Assembly (NCBI RefSeq): GCF_004152865.1
Contig: NZ_SEOO01000002.1
Location: 124,001 to 188,000 of the forward strand
DNA length: 64,000 bases
Direction: 5' to 3'
DNA from: Sphingobium cupriresistens
GTDB taxonomy: Bacteria; Pseudomonadota; Alphaproteobacteria; Sphingomonadales; Sphingomonadaceae
The notes under the pieces were generated by a model. The model was given only the letters and a program-made list of their open reading frames with translations, ran no database searches and was not told where the DNA came from. Below are positions 53,331 through 63,859 of the stretch, one piece after another. Position 1 is the stretch's first letter. Each line of letters begins with the position of its first letter. The translations under genes were made by a program, and so were the position numbers.

Positions 53331-55074
53331 TCCGCCAGATGCGGAGCGGGGCTTTGGTCGGGACCGGCTCCAGCCAGTCAGGCGGCGATCGCTTGGCCAG
53401 CAGGGCGGCGAGGCCTTGCATATTCTCCTGCCCGTAGAGCCGATATTCGGTCAGCCCGTCGCAGGCCACGACATAGGTGGCGCTGGTCTGCGCGATGACG
53501 GCGCGGGCCTTGTCCGGCGCGTCGACAAACCCCTCGATCACCGCGGTAATGCCTGCCGCATTGCGGTGATGCGCGGTGCCGATAACGCCATGGCGCGTCT
53601 GGACGAGAATGTCGGGGCCAAGGTCGAGCGGGGCGAACAGGGTCGCGGGCGGGAGCGCCTTCAATGGGGCCAGCACGCTTGCGGCCCGGCAATTGGCGCT
53701 CGCCGCCTTGGCCGGTTCGGGCTGGGCCGTCACCGCCACCCAGGCGGCGCACAGGCCAGCCGGGGTCAGCAGCACCAGCGCGACCGATCCGGTCACGCGC
53801 ACCAGCGCGGCGCGCGACGCCTGCGCCCTGGCGAACAGCCGCGCGACCAGCCAGGCAATGCCCGGCAGCGCGAAGACATGAGCGACCGACAGCGCCCGCA
53901 TCACCAGCAGCGCCACCATGGTCGCCCCGGCGAGCAGCAGCGCCAGCATCAGCCAGCGCATCCGCGCTTCGCCCGAAGCGCCACGCGCTGCCATCAGGCT
54001 GGCATAGAGGCCGAGCAGCGCGGGTAGCAGGATCACCCCTTGCAGCGACAGGCTCTGTTCCCAGATCGGTCGCCCTTCCATCACATGCAGATACCAGAGC
54101 TTGTAGGCGATCGGACCAAGCGCCGCGAAGGGATCGCCGGACAGGCACGGCCCGCCGGTGACGAGAAAGGTCGCCAGCGCAGTTCCACCGCCGATCGCGG
54201 CGACGGCCAGGCGATGGCCCGCGGTCGCCGTTCCGATCAGGCGCGCCGCGATCGCCGTCGTCAACGCCAGCGCGACCAGCGGCCAGAGATAAACGAAAGA
54301 CAGGGCGTCGCACCGGCTGTCGAACAACGCCTGCGGTCCGCGCAGCCAAGCGAGGAACAAGAGCGCGGCCCCGCCCAGCACGACCGCAAAGCTGAGGAAG
54401 CGCGCCGCCTGCTCCCGCGCCATCCAGTGGCGCAGGGCGAAGGCGGCGGCGAAGAGCGCGACATAGGGCAGCGCCTCGCTCGAAATCTGGAGCCAGAGCG
54501 CCAGCGCCAGCCCCGCGACCATCCCGCCGCGCGCTGACCGCGTGTCGAGCGCGCCGCACAGAGCCAGCGTCGCCATGGCGATCTGCCAGCCATGATGATC
54601 GATCCGCAGCGGGGTGAACTGCACCAGGATGCTGGGACTGGTCAGCAGCAGCGCGACGGCGAGCAGGGCGATGCCGCTGCCCGCCACGCGCCGCGCCGCT
54701 ACGACCAGCGCAGCGGTCAGCCCGCCGAGCAGCAGCAGCGGCACGAGCGCGCAGGCGATCAGTTCCGCGCCCGCCGCGCCTATCATCGGCGTCAGCGGCA
54801 GGATCACGCCCGCGATCGGCATATCGACGATCCGCGACCAATGCATCGGCCCGCCAAGCGGCGGGTTCACCCGATGCTGGCTGACGTCCCAGAAACCCTG
54901 CCCGCCGATCCAGTCGCGCACCTGCGCCAGGCGCATCGCATCGTCGGGATCGCGAAAGGCGAGCGTGGAGAAATCGCCCCGGAACAGCCAGAGCATCGCC
55001 ATGCTGCACAGCAGCCAGGCGAGCAGCGCCCAGAGCGCGGTGCGCGGGGCGTCAGGCGCGCGCGAATATGCCAT
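53317..55074 (-). CDS. GT-C-like polytopic membrane protein
   Basis: 585 residues with about 11-13 hydrophobic segments. The first loop has FRDPDDAMRLAQVRDWIGGQ with an acidic DPDD motif, then GGPMHWSRIVDMP and later PLRIDHHGWQIAM; acidic motifs in the first loop after the first helix are typical of GT-C glycosyltransferases, which use polyprenyl-phosphate sugars. I do not recognise a characterised relative; similar proteins in sphingomonads are often left hypothetical. ATG at 55074 lies inside gtrA, overlapping its end by 23 bases in another frame. Confidence 0.72.
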   Translation of the reverse strand: MAYSRAPDAPRTALWALLAWLLCSMAMLWLFRGDFSTLAFRDPDDAMRLAQVRDWIGGQGFWDVSQHRVNPPLGGPMHWSRIVDMPIAGVILPLTPMIGAAGAELIACALVPLLLLGGLTAALVVAARRVAGSGIALLAVALLLTSPSILVQFTPLRIDHHGWQIAMATLALCGALDTRSARGGMVAGLALALWLQISSEALPYVALFAAAFALRHWMAREQAARFLSFAVVLGGAALLFLAWLRGPQALFDSRCDALSFVYLWPLVALALTTAIAARLIGTATAGHRLAVAAIGGGTALATFLVTGGPCLSGDPFAALGPIAYKLWYLHVMEGRPIWEQSLSLQGVILLPALLGLYASLMAARGASGEARMRWLMLALLLAGATMVALLVMRALSVAHVFALPGIAWLVARLFARAQASRAALVRVTGSVALVLLTPAGLCAAWVAVTAQPEPAKAASANCRAASVLAPLKALPPATLFAPLDLGPDILVQTRHGVIGTAHHRNAAGITAVIEGFVDAPDKARAVIAQTSATYVVACDGLTEYRLYGQENMQGLAALLAKRSPPDWLEPVPTKAPLRIWRIRRD

Positions 55075-55450
55075 ATTTGCGGATCGCATAGACGGTCAGG
55101 AAACTGGCCGGGACCGACAGCAGCTTCGCCAGCGCTGGCGGCAGGCCTAGGGCGCTGAGCGCGCCGACCAGCGCCATGGTGATGCCCATGCCTACAGCCG
55201 CGCTGACCACGAATCCGATGCGCTGGCCGTGCGTCGGACCCCGCGCCAAGTCGAAGACGAAACGGATGCTGATGACCCAATGGACCACCAGTCCGACCAG
55301 ATAACCGCCCAGCGCGGCGATCATCGGCGCCGCGCCGCCATGGTCCAATATCAGGAAGGCGGCGAAGTCGCTTGCCAGCGCGGCGACGCTCGCCAGCAGA
55401 TAGCGGGCGAACATCAACCGCGCGACCAGCGCGCCGATCCGCTCCGCCAT
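55052..55450 (-). CDS. GtrA family membrane protein
   Basis: 132 residues with four hydrophobic segments: FARYLLASVAALASDFAAFLIL (the family's opening, with Arg before the helix), GGYLVGLVVHWVISIRFVF, GFVVSAAVGMGITMALVGAL and LLSVPASFLTVYAIRKYGIF. GtrA proteins are thought to flip polyprenyl-linked sugars for surface glycans. It follows the flavoprotein gene after 5 bases, and the GT-C-like gene starts within its last codons, forming a three-gene operon. Confidence 0.88.
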   Translation of the reverse strand: MAERIGALVARLMFARYLLASVAALASDFAAFLILDHGGAAPMIAALGGYLVGLVVHWVISIRFVFDLARGPTHGQRIGFVVSAAVGMGITMALVGALSALGLPPALAKLLSVPASFLTVYAIRKYGIFARA

Positions 55451-55455
55451 GGCGG

Positions 55456-56991
55456 TTAGGCGGCCTTCAATCGTGAGGGTACGGCGCGGACGCTGGCCAG
55501 CGCGGCCTGCGTATCGGCATCAGCACCATCGATCTGGCCCTCCTCGCCGGCCTCATGATATTCGGCGTCCTCGTTCACGCTCCACACGTCATGGACGCGG
55601 GCGCCCGCCACGATGTTGCGGACGGTCAGCATCGCCGTCATCATCGCATGATCCTGGTTGTTATAGCGGTGCATGCCGTTGCGCCCGACCATGTGCAGCG
55701 TGGGATAGCGCGATTCCAGTTCGCTGCGCATCGCCAGCACATTGGCGGCATAGTCGTCGTCATAGACCGGATAGGCCTTTTCCTGCCGCACCACCGCGCC
55801 GCCCACGACATCGTCGGGGTTGCAGAGGCCCAGTTGCGCCATTTCGCGGGTGGCGAGCGCGATCAGGTCGGCGTCGGACGCGGACCACAGGCCATCGCCC
55901 TCGAAACAGAAATATTCCAGACCCACGCAGGCGAGCGAAGGATCGGGCACCATTTCGGGCGACCAACTGCGGAAATTCTGGATGCGGCCGACCTGCACCT
56001 TGCTGTCGTGGATATAGATCCAGTTATCGGGGAAGATATCCTCCCCCTTCACCATCAGCGCCACGGTCAGGAAGTCGCGATATTTCAGGTCCATCGCCTG
56101 GGGCAGCGTGTCCGGCAACGGGTGGATACGCCCGGCCAGTTCGCGCATCGGCGCGGACGAGATCACATGGGCGGCATAGATGACGACATCGCCCTCCGGC
56201 CCCTGCGCCACAAGGCGCCATGCGCCGTTCGCCTGGTCTTCCTCCAGCCGCTTGAAGCTATGCGCCATCAGCACTTGGTTGCCGCCTTCCACCACCCGGT
56301 CGCGCGCGGCTTCCCACATCATGCCGGGGCCAAGGCGCGGATAGCGGAACGTCTCCAGCAATGTCTTGGTCGCCATGCCGTCATTGGGCCGCTTGTTGAG
56401 GCCGAGCGAGCGTTTCAGCCCGTCGACCACCGCGCCCCAGAGCGACAGGCCCTTGATCCGCTGCGCCGCCCAGTCGGCCGACATTTCGTCGCAGGGCATC
56501 CCCCACACTTTTTCGGTATAGGTCTTGAAGAAGATGGAGAACAGCTTGTGGCCGAAGGCGTTGACGGTCCAGTCCTGAAACGAACGCACGTTGCGGTTCG
56601 GGAACAGCCGGGCCTTGGCGAAGCTCGCCATGCAGAGGGTCGAGCGCCAGATGCCCAGATTCCACAATGCTTCGAACGCGCGCAGCGGATAGCTGTAGAA
56701 TTTGCCTTCATAATAGATGCGGCTCATGCGCGGCCGCTGGATGAAGTCGTCAGGCAGGATTTCATTCCACAGGTCCACGACCTGCTGCGACTTGGAAAAG
56801 AAGCGGTGCCCGCCAATGTCGAACCGGAAGCCGTCCAGTTCCACCGTGCGGCTGATGCCGCCGACATAGACCGGGTCTTTCTCGACCACCGTCACGCGCA
56901 GGCCCTGCTTCGTCAGCAGATAGGCAGCGGTCAGGCCCGCAGGGCCGGCGCCTATGATGGCAACATCTACGCTTTGATCGGTACGCGGCAT
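55456..56991 (-). CDS. FAD-dependent amine-oxidase-like flavoprotein
   Basis: 511 residues. FAD-binding [20 protein letters not shown] at residues 10-30, then [31 protein letters not shown], resembling the NAD(P)-binding and amine-oxidase/UDP-galactopyranose-mutase-like flavoproteins that often stand next to GtrA or glycan genes. C-terminal [23 protein letters not shown] closes the FAD site. Likely a sugar-modifying enzyme for a surface glycan; reaction unproven. ATG at 56991 with GGGGGAA upstream; a TTG at 57000 is less likely. Confidence 0.82.
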   Translation of the reverse strand: MPRTDQSVDVAIIGAGPAGLTAAYLLTKQGLRVTVVEKDPVYVGGISRTVELDGFRFDIGGHRFFSKSQQVVDLWNEILPDDFIQRPRMSRIYYEGKFYSYPLRAFEALWNLGIWRSTLCMASFAKARLFPNRNVRSFQDWTVNAFGHKLFSIFFKTYTEKVWGMPCDEMSADWAAQRIKGLSLWGAVVDGLKRSLGLNKRPNDGMATKTLLETFRYPRLGPGMMWEAARDRVVEGGNQVLMAHSFKRLEEDQANGAWRLVAQGPEGDVVIYAAHVISSAPMRELAGRIHPLPDTLPQAMDLKYRDFLTVALMVKGEDIFPDNWIYIHDSKVQVGRIQNFRSWSPEMVPDPSLACVGLEYFCFEGDGLWSASDADLIALATREMAQLGLCNPDDVVGGAVVRQEKAYPVYDDDYAANVLAMRSELESRYPTLHMVGRNGMHRYNNQDHAMMTAMLTVRNIVAGARVHDVWSVNEDAEYHEAGEEGQIDGADADTQAALASVRAVPSRLKAA

Positions 56992-57106
56992 GGCAGGCAA
57001 TTCCCCCGGAAGATCGTTCGTCCCTGCCGGAGTGAAGGAAATCTTCTAAGGAGTGGTTAATGCGCGGTAAGGATGACAAGGCGGGTCAGATGGCGCGCAT
57101 GACAAA

Positions 57107-57134
57107 GGGCCGCTCCATGGGCATGGAACGGCCC
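57107..57134 (-). terminator. intrinsic terminator after the UrcA gene
   Basis: Minus-strand stem GGGCCGTTCCATG/CATGGAGCGGCCC (one wobble, two-base loop) followed by TTTGTC, 39 bases beyond the stop of the UrcA-family gene. Confidence 0.75.
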
Positions 57135-57172
57135 CCTGCAGTTCCCCTTCGTGCGGGGAAAGCGGAATCTTC

Positions 57173-57505
57173 TCAGCTCTGGCGCTGGGCCAGCGTGCTC
57201 AGGTCGCTGCGCGCGCCGTCGATCGCGCTGCCGAAGCAGGCGCGATAATCCTCCGTCACGGGCAGGATGGAGCCGTTGACATAGCCGCACACCTGCTTGG
57301 CGGCGCGCGTCACGCGCGAATCGGCGCGGCGCATACCATTGGCGCTGGCCAGGTTGAGATCGGCGACGGACACGGCGAGCGTACGTGTTTCAGTGCCGGC
57401 GCGGCCGTCCACGATCACATCCATGTCATTGCTGCCGGCGCTCGCCACGCCGGGCAGCGCAAGGGCCATAACGGCGGCCATGGCCACCCAGGTTTTCTTG
57501 GTCAT
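57173..57505 (-). CDS. UrcA-family exported protein
   Basis: 110 residues: Sec signal peptide (TWVAMAAVMALALPGVASA-G) then a small domain with VSVADLNLASANGMRRADSRVTRAAKQVCGYV and a second Cys in YRACFGSAI, the UrcA pattern common in sphingomonads and caulobacters. The two cysteines probably form a periplasmic disulfide. Function of the family is unclear. AGGAGAT lies six bases before the ATG; the longer frame to 57811 was rejected. It ends at a good terminator. Confidence 0.88.
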   Translation of the reverse strand: MTKKTWVAMAAVMALALPGVASAGSNDMDVIVDGRAGTETRTLAVSVADLNLASANGMRRADSRVTRAAKQVCGYVNGSILPVTEDYRACFGSAIDGARSDLSTLAQRQS

Positions 57506-57737
57506 CCTGTATCTCCTGTCGAACATTGTTCGGATTGTCTGCCCCGCGTCTGACGTGGAAACAGGGTCCCGCTCTAAATAAGCGCACAGGGGGTTGTTGA
57601 AAAGAGGCCAGTTGATAAAAAGTGGCGGTTTTCCGCGATTTTGCGGGTGCGAAGAGATTTTGTTCGCACCCGCATCAGGCTTTTCGTCGCTGCATTTCCC
57701 AAATCGTTGATCATAAGGGATCGACGCTGACCTGCTT

Positions 57738-59327
57738 TTAGTGCCGGAAGTGGCGCATCCCTGTGAAGACCATCGCCAGGCCCGCTTCGTCCGCCGCGGC
57801 GATGACCTCATCGTCGCGGATCGATCCGCCCGGCTGGATGACCGCCGTCGCGCCGGCCTCCACCGCCGCCAGCAAGCCGTCGGCGAAGGGGAAGAAGGCG
57901 TCGGAGGCGACCGCCGAACCGATCGTGCGCGGTGCGGCCCAGCCGGCCTTTTCGGCGGCGTCCTTCGCCTTCCACGCGGCGATGCGGGCGGATTCGAGGC
58001 GGTTCATCTGGCCCGCGCCCACGCCCGCGGTGCTGCCGTCCTTGGCATAGACGATGGCGTTCGATTTCACATGCTTGGCGACGGTCCAGGCGAACAGGCA
58101 GTCCTTAAGTTCCTGATCGGTCGGGGCGCGCCTGGTCACGACCTTCAGCGCGTCGCGGTCAACCTGGCCATTGTCGCGACTTTGCACCAGCAGGCCGCCG
58201 GCGATGCTCTTGATCTGGAGGCCGGTCCGCGCGGGATCGGGCAGGTCGCCGGTCAGCAGCAGGCGCAGATTCTTCTTCTTCGCGAAGATCGCCTTGGCCG
58301 CGTCATCAGCATCGGGCGCGGCGACGACTTCGGTGAAGATGCCGCTGATCGCCTCGGCGGTCGGGCCGTCAAGCGGGCGGTTGACGGCGATGATGCCGCC
58401 GAACGCCGACACGCTGTCGCAGGCGAGCGCGGCTTCATAGGCTTCGATCAGGGTGTCGCCGGTCGCCACGCCGCAGGGGTTGGCGTGCTTGACGATCACC
58501 ACGGTCGGCGGGCCATCGCGAAACTCGCTGACCAGCTCCAGCGCGGCGTCGGCATCGTTATAATTATTGTAGCTGAGTTCCTTGCCCTGGATCTGTTGCG
58601 CCTGGGCGATGCCCTTGGCGGACGGCCCGGTGGGCAGATAGAGCGCGGCGGACTGGTGCGGGTTTTCGCCGTAGCGCAGCGTGGTGGACAGCGTGCTGGC
58701 TACGGCCAGCGTATCGGGGAACATCATGCCCTGATCGGCGAAGGCGAACCAGCTGGCGATCATCGAATCATAGGCGGCGGTGGCGGCATAGGCCTTGGCC
58801 GCGAGCATCCGGCGGAAATCGTAGCTGGTCGCGCCACCCTTCTCCGCCATTTCGGCGATCAGCCGGGCATAGTCGGCGGGATCGGTGACGATCGCCACGC
58901 TCTCGTGATTCTTGGCCGCGGAACGGACCATCGACGGGCCGCCGATATCGATATTTTCGATGATCTCCTCGCGTTCCGCCCCCTTGGCGACCGTGGCGGC
59001 GAAGGGGTAGAGGTTGACGACCACCAGATCGATCGCGCCGATTTCATGTTCGTCCATCGACGCGACATGTTCGGGGTTGTTGCGGACGGCGAGCAGGCCG
59101 CCATGGACCTTGGGGTGCAGCGTCTTGACGCGGCCGTCCATCATTTCGGGGAAGCCGGTAAGGTCGGAAATATCCATCACCTCAAGGCCTGCTTCGCGCA
59201 GCGCCTTGGCGGTGCCGCCGGTCGACACCAGTTCGACGCCATGTTTGCCCAGCGCCGTGCCCAGTTCGATCAGCCCGGCCTTGTCGGACACGGACAAGAG
59301 GGCGCGTTTGATGGGGTAGTCGGTCAT
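57738..59327 (-). CDS. purH: bifunctional AICAR transformylase / IMP cyclohydrolase
   Basis: 529 residues: N-terminal IMP cyclohydrolase (about 1-200, [45 protein letters not shown]) and C-terminal transformylase ([25 protein letters not shown], with the KH and GENPHQ catalytic region). Completes the last two steps of IMP synthesis. ATG at 59327 matches family starts; the open frame to 59405 is non-coding-like. It follows the heparinase-type gene, the usual sphingomonad order. Confidence 0.97.
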   Translation of the reverse strand: MTDYPIKRALLSVSDKAGLIELGTALGKHGVELVSTGGTAKALREAGLEVMDISDLTGFPEMMDGRVKTLHPKVHGGLLAVRNNPEHVASMDEHEIGAIDLVVVNLYPFAATVAKGAEREEIIENIDIGGPSMVRSAAKNHESVAIVTDPADYARLIAEMAEKGGATSYDFRRMLAAKAYAATAAYDSMIASWFAFADQGMMFPDTLAVASTLSTTLRYGENPHQSAALYLPTGPSAKGIAQAQQIQGKELSYNNYNDADAALELVSEFRDGPPTVVIVKHANPCGVATGDTLIEAYEAALACDSVSAFGGIIAVNRPLDGPTAEAISGIFTEVVAAPDADDAAKAIFAKKKNLRLLLTGDLPDPARTGLQIKSIAGGLLVQSRDNGQVDRDALKVVTRRAPTDQELKDCLFAWTVAKHVKSNAIVYAKDGSTAGVGAGQMNRLESARIAAWKAKDAAEKAGWAAPRTIGSAVASDAFFPFADGLLAAVEAGATAVIQPGGSIRDDEVIAAADEAGLAMVFTGMRHFRH

Positions 59328-59494
59328 GAGGAAGGCGCTTTCTGGTTTACGAGACGGCTTTGCGCCGGTCCATAAGGCCCGACGTCGGAAAAATACAGCC
59401 CGCAAGCGACAGCGCGGCGAAAGGCTGTTGCGTAGAGATTGGGGTGAGGGCCAAAGCGTCCGTGCGCCTATAGCCCAGGATCAGCCGCGGGTCG

Positions 59495-61261
59495 TCATCC
59501 GACCCGCTTGAACAGCCAGCCGATGCTCGATCCGCCCGGCAGCGCTTCGCTGGTCACGACCAGCTGCTTGGTCGGATGGGGGCGGCCGTCGCCGTCGACC
59601 CACAGGCTGTCCTCGACGCTCAACACGCCTGCGCCGGTGCGATATTGCCACAGCGCGCCCTGGTCGATGCGCAGCAGCGCCCCCATATTGTCTGCGGTCA
59701 GCGTCGGCTCGACCCCCGGCGCGAGGTGGAAGCGCAACTGCACCGGCTGTTTGCCGCGCTTGCGGCGGCGTTCGGCGGGGGTCAGCATATCCTCGCCCCG
59801 GATTTCCTTGCCGTCGCCGCTCATCATCAGCAGGCGGCGGTGGACATAGCCCAGCCGCCGGACATAGCCGTCATGCGACAGGTCCAGCCGGCTGCCATTG
59901 TCCAGCTCCTGCCGGTTCAGCTCGACCTCTGTCACGCCCTTGCCCAGCGTCCCGTCGGGCAGCAGCGCGGTCGAATTATTGTCATTGAGGATCAGCGTGC
60001 TGTGCGCGGCGGTGGTGCGCAGCCCCTGCGCCAGGTCGCGGGGAATCCACGCCCCCTCCAGCGCCGCGCCGCCGCAATTGACCACCAGCCGCAGCGGCCC
60101 GTCACTGATCTCGATCGCGCCGGTTGAGGCGCAGCCCGCCTCGGCGAGGCGCGCGACCGGGGGCGGGGCGGCGTCGATCTGCAGCACGGTCGATCCCGCT
60201 GCGATCCGTTGATAGCCCCAGTCGCGCGCCTGGCGCAGCGGTCGGGCGCGCACCTGGCTCGCCGCGACCACGGAGGACACCAGGTCGGGGTCGATCGCGC
60301 CGGAACCCTGCCAGTTGCCCAGGCCACCATCGCCATGGGCGAGGCCCAGCAGCGCCGGGACCGCGCGGTTCAATCCTTCGGTCAGGCAGGCGGGCGGGGC
60401 TTCGCGGCGCACGTCATAGACGGCGCGCAGCATGGACAGCAGCATCACCGCTTCCAGTTGCGCCAGCGGGGAGCGCGACACGATGCCGCCGTCAGGGTGG
60501 AAGCCGCTGTCGATCGCGCGCTTCAGGCCTGCTTCGCCGAACAGCTTGCGCGCCGCCCCGCCGGGGATCAGCAGCGCGGCGGCGACGATGCCGCACCAGG
60601 CGACCAGCCGGGGCAGGCCCATCGGCGCCTTGTCGGCGCTGCGGTCGAGGTGGCGCGCGGTGCGGGCGATGCAGTTCAGCACCAGCGAGCGGTAGACGAG
60701 GTCGCTGGACGAGAGGATCAGCGGCGCATGGGCAGTCCAGAAGAGCAGCCGCCAGCCGGCATTGTCCGCGCGCCAGGCCGGTTCGCTGGGCGTTTCATGA
60801 TGGGCCGCCAGCCATTTGCGCATTATGCTTTCGGCGATCGGCGCACCCTGTTCACGGCTTGCGCTGCTGGCCAGGTCGCGCAGCCAGCGGAAGCCGTGGA
60901 GATAGTCGGCAAAGGCCGGGCCGACCGACAATTTGGCGAAATCGAGCGCATCGACCGGCAGCTTGTGGCCGCGGAACAGGAAATAACCCGCCCGCATCGC
61001 CGCGCCCGCCCGGCCGTCGCCGGGGATGGCGTCGTCGGGCACCGCCAGCAGCTTCAGCGGATATTTGCCGCGCAGCTTGCGGCCGTGGATCGGCGTCTTC
61101 CAGCTGAGTAGATAGAATTGATTGGCGATCTTCTGGGCCAATGACAGCCCCTTGTCATCCGCGACGCGGATGAGACGCTTGCCTTGCTCTATGCCATCGT
61201 CGCCGGCTTCCGGTGCAGCGTCGGGGGTGGAGCGGCTGGCGATGCGCCGATAGTCGTTCAC
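59495..61261 (-). CDS. heparinase II/III family protein
   Basis: 588 residues: an alpha-helical barrel N-terminal half ([56 protein letters not shown]) and a beta-sandwich C-terminal half ([40 protein letters not shown]), the plan of heparinase II/III lyases. Alphaproteobacteria carry this gene next to rpe, rsmB and purH; its substrate is not known, and a catabolic role for heparin is unlikely. Its ATG overlaps the rpe stop (ATGA). Confidence 0.9.
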   Translation of the reverse strand: MNDYRRIASRSTPDAAPEAGDDGIEQGKRLIRVADDKGLSLAQKIANQFYLLSWKTPIHGRKLRGKYPLKLLAVPDDAIPGDGRAGAAMRAGYFLFRGHKLPVDALDFAKLSVGPAFADYLHGFRWLRDLASSASREQGAPIAESIMRKWLAAHHETPSEPAWRADNAGWRLLFWTAHAPLILSSSDLVYRSLVLNCIARTARHLDRSADKAPMGLPRLVAWCGIVAAALLIPGGAARKLFGEAGLKRAIDSGFHPDGGIVSRSPLAQLEAVMLLSMLRAVYDVRREAPPACLTEGLNRAVPALLGLAHGDGGLGNWQGSGAIDPDLVSSVVAASQVRARPLRQARDWGYQRIAAGSTVLQIDAAPPPVARLAEAGCASTGAIEISDGPLRLVVNCGGAALEGAWIPRDLAQGLRTTAAHSTLILNDNNSTALLPDGTLGKGVTEVELNRQELDNGSRLDLSHDGYVRRLGYVHRRLLMMSGDGKEIRGEDMLTPAERRRKRGKQPVQLRFHLAPGVEPTLTADNMGALLRIDQGALWQYRTGAGVLSVEDSLWVDGDGRPHPTKQLVVTSEALPGGSSIGWLFKRVG

Positions 61262-61920
61262 CCGCCCCGCAGCTTCCTGATATTGTCGGCATAGGCGGAG
61301 GGGCCGCCACGGAAGGTGGCGGTGCCGGCCACCAGAACGTCCGCGCCCGCGTCGATCGCCTTGGGCGCGGTGGTGAAATCGATGCCGCCGTCGACCTGCA
61401 GATGGATATCGCGGCCCGACTTGTCGATCATCTTGCGGATCGCTTCGATCTTGCGCAGCTGGTTTTCGATGAAGCTCTGCCCGCCGAAACCGGGGTTGAC
61501 GCTCATCACCAGGATCAGATCGACGTCATCGATCAGATAGTCGAGCATCTTGGCCGGGGTGCCGGGGTTCAGCACCACGCCCGCCTTCACGCCCAGCGAC
61601 TTGATATGCTGGACGGTACGGTGGATGTGCGGCCCGGCTTCGGGATGGACGGTGATGATGTCGGACCCGGCGGCGGCAAACGCCTCCAGATACTGATCGA
61701 CCGGAGAAATCATCAGATGGACGTCGAAGGTTTTCTGCGTGTGCGGGCGCAGCGCCTTCACCACATTCGGGCCGATGGTGATGTTCGGCACGAAATGGCC
61801 GTCCATGACGTCGATATGCACCCAGTCGCAGCCCGCTTCGTCAATGGCGCGCACCTCCTCGCCCAGGCGGGCGAAGTCGGCGGAGAGGATGGAGGGCGAG
61901 ATGAGAATGGAACGGGTCAT
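61258..61920 (-). CDS. rpe: ribulose-phosphate 3-epimerase
   Basis: 220-residue TIM-barrel epimerase of the pentose phosphate pathway. [35 protein letters not shown] (metal His and Asp), [14 protein letters not shown] and [11 protein letters not shown] (catalytic Asp) are all in place. It lies between the PAS-type gene upstream and the heparinase-type gene, coupled to the latter. Confidence 0.97.
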   Translation of the reverse strand: MTRSILISPSILSADFARLGEEVRAIDEAGCDWVHIDVMDGHFVPNITIGPNVVKALRPHTQKTFDVHLMISPVDQYLEAFAAAGSDIITVHPEAGPHIHRTVQHIKSLGVKAGVVLNPGTPAKMLDYLIDDVDLILVMSVNPGFGGQSFIENQLRKIEAIRKMIDKSGRDIHLQVDGGIDFTTAPKAIDAGADVLVAGTATFRGGPSAYADNIRKLRGG

Positions 61921-61998
61921 TAACCGTTCGCCTTAATCGCCGCCGGAGGCGAGGGCAACGGACATTTGCAGGCGTGTCGCGATCTTCGTCCGCGCGGA

Positions 61999-62490
61999 TC
62001 AGAGCATCACGAAAATCGTGGGGTCCAGCCGCTGCGACGCGGGCGCGCCGCGGGGCAGCAACTGCTTGACGCCATGCAGCCCGACCACGGCCCCGTCATC
62101 GTCCAGCACCGGCGCGGCGATCAGCCGCATCGCGCATTGGCCCGCGCCGTCGATCTGGTTGATATCGACGTCCAGCGTGAAGCCGCGCTTGTGGCGGATA
62201 GCGTAGGCGCGCAGTCGCTCCATCGCGTCGCGCGATTCCGGGGTGTAAAGCGACACGGACAGCGGCCGCGATACCGGGCTGTCCCGCTCCAGCCCGAATA
62301 TGTCATAGACGCCGGCGGTCCAGTTGAGTGCATTGTCGGCCAGGTTGCAATGCCACAGCCCCAGCCCCCGTTCCGCCAGCGCCGCATCGTTGCGGGCGAT
62401 GCTGGAATCGAGCAGCACCGGGGCAAGATGTTCCCGCAGGTCGTAGAGCGGCCAACTATGATTCAGAGGAAGAGGCTCGATCGGACGCAC
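61999..62490 (-). CDS. PAS-domain protein
   Basis: About 163 residues from the GTG at 62490, which has AAAAGG at good spacing; a TTG at 62532 is another start. The middle, LGLWHCNLADNALNWTAGVYDIFGLERDSPVSRPLSVSLYTPESR, is PAS-3-like (the NxxxWxxGVYxIFG pattern), followed by GFTLDVDINQ and VVGLHGVKQLL. It has no output domain, so it is a single-PAS sensor or adaptor. It lies between rsmB and rpe, a place where alphaproteobacteria often carry a small gene. Confidence 0.7.
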   Translation of the reverse strand: MRPIEPLPLNHSWPLYDLREHLAPVLLDSSIARNDAALAERGLGLWHCNLADNALNWTAGVYDIFGLERDSPVSRPLSVSLYTPESRDAMERLRAYAIRHKRGFTLDVDINQIDGAGQCAMRLIAAPVLDDDGAVVGLHGVKQLLPRGAPASQRLDPTIFVML

Positions 62491-62541
62491 GGGGCACCTT
62501 TTACGCGGGAAAACCCTCTCTAAGCTGATCAAGGTTAAGGC

Positions 62542-63834
62542 TTAGTTCGCCCTCTTGGCAAGCCTGGCGATGAAAAATCCGTCCGCGCCGCCCTGCGCCG
62601 CCAGCGTGTCGGGCAATGTCCGCAGCCAGCCCTGTGTCGCGGGGGCGATGCCTTCGGGTGTTTCGCCAGCTTCGATCGGTAGCAGCGCGAAGTCGGGGTG
62701 GGCGGCCAGGAAGCGTTCGACCTGTTCTTCGCCCTCGGCCCGTTCCAGGGAGCAGGTGGCGTAGATGATGCGGCCGCCGGGCTTCAGCCAGTTGGCGGCG
62801 CGGGCCAACAGGGCGCTTTGCAATTCCGCCAGCTCTGCGATCTGGCGCGGGCCGATGCGGTGCAGCACATCGGGGTGGCGGCGATAAATGCCGGTCGCGG
62901 TGCAGGGCGCGTCGAGCAGGATCGCGTCCACCGGTGCGTCCGGCTCCCATGTCCGCAGATCGGCGGTCGTAACCTCGGCGGTCAGGCCGGTGCGGGCCAG
63001 ATTCTCCGTCAGCCGCTCCAGCCGCTTGCTCGACTGGTCGATCGCGGTGACGCGCCAGCCGGCCGCCGCCAACTGCATCGTCTTGCCGCCCGGCGCGGCG
63101 CACAGGTCCAGCACATGGCCGCCTTCGCCCGGCCCCAGCAGCCGCGCGGCGCAGGAAGCGGCGATATCCTGCACCCACCAGGCGCCGTCCGCAAAGCCGG
63201 GCAAGGCGGGTATGGCCGCGCTTTCGGACAGGCGGACATGGCCGGGCGCGAACGACGCGCCATCCAGTTCAGCTGTCCACTTCGCTGTCTCGGCCGGATC
63301 GCGCAGGCTGATGTCGACCGGCGGCCGGATCGCATAGGCATGGGCGGCGGCCTGCGGCATCGCCTCGCCCCATTGAGCGCTCCAGCGTTCGGCGACCTGC
63401 GCGGGCAGGGTGGGGGGCGAGGGCAGGGCGGGGTCGCCGCGCGTCACCGTGCCGAACACGCCATGGACCAGCTTGCGCGGCCCGCCATCGACCAGCGGCA
63501 GTGCCGTGGCGATGGCGGCATGGGCCGGGGTGTCGAGCACCAGCGTCTGGACGAGCGCGATGCGCAGCACCATCCGCGCCTTCGCATCAGGCGGCAAAAT
63601 CTGCCTGGTCGCGCCGTCGATCAGCGCGTCGAGATCGGGCAGGTGGCGCAGCGTTTCGGCCGCGATCGCATGGACCAGCGCGCGGTCGGCGGGCGGCAAC
63701 CCCTGCGCCGCGCCATGCAGCGCCAGTTCCAGCGGATCGCCCCGGCGCAGCACCGCATCAAGCAGTTTGAGCGCCGCGCGACGGGCGGGAAGGCCGGGAA
63801 CATCTTCGGGGCGGATTGCGGGACGGCGAGACAT
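62542..63834 (-). CDS. rsmB: 16S rRNA m5C967 methyltransferase
   Basis: 430 residues: N-terminal NusB-like RNA-binding domain (about 15-140, ALKLLDAVLRRGDPLELALHG), then the SAM-binding DLCAAPGGKTMQLAAAGW, the catalytic Cys in LLDAPCTATGIYRRHPDV and the second Cys in YATCSLERAEGEEQV. Methylates C967 of 16S rRNA. The motifs match; a plain RsmB with the fused NusB-like domain. It ends nine bases before the PAS frame. Confidence 0.94.
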   Translation of the reverse strand: MSRRPAIRPEDVPGLPARRAALKLLDAVLRRGDPLELALHGAAQGLPPADRALVHAIAAETLRHLPDLDALIDGATRQILPPDAKARMVLRIALVQTLVLDTPAHAAIATALPLVDGGPRKLVHGVFGTVTRGDPALPSPPTLPAQVAERWSAQWGEAMPQAAAHAYAIRPPVDISLRDPAETAKWTAELDGASFAPGHVRLSESAAIPALPGFADGAWWVQDIAASCAARLLGPGEGGHVLDLCAAPGGKTMQLAAAGWRVTAIDQSSKRLERLTENLARTGLTAEVTTADLRTWEPDAPVDAILLDAPCTATGIYRRHPDVLHRIGPRQIAELAELQSALLARAANWLKPGGRIIYATCSLERAEGEEQVERFLAAHPDFALLPIEAGETPEGIAPATQGWLRTLPDTLAAQGGADGFFIARLAKRAN

Positions 63835-63859
63835 GGGCGGCCCCTACGCGCTTTCGCCC

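Noticed and set aside
57741-59375. 544-codon frame opposite purH
   Set aside because: Antisense shadow of purH with no supporting features.
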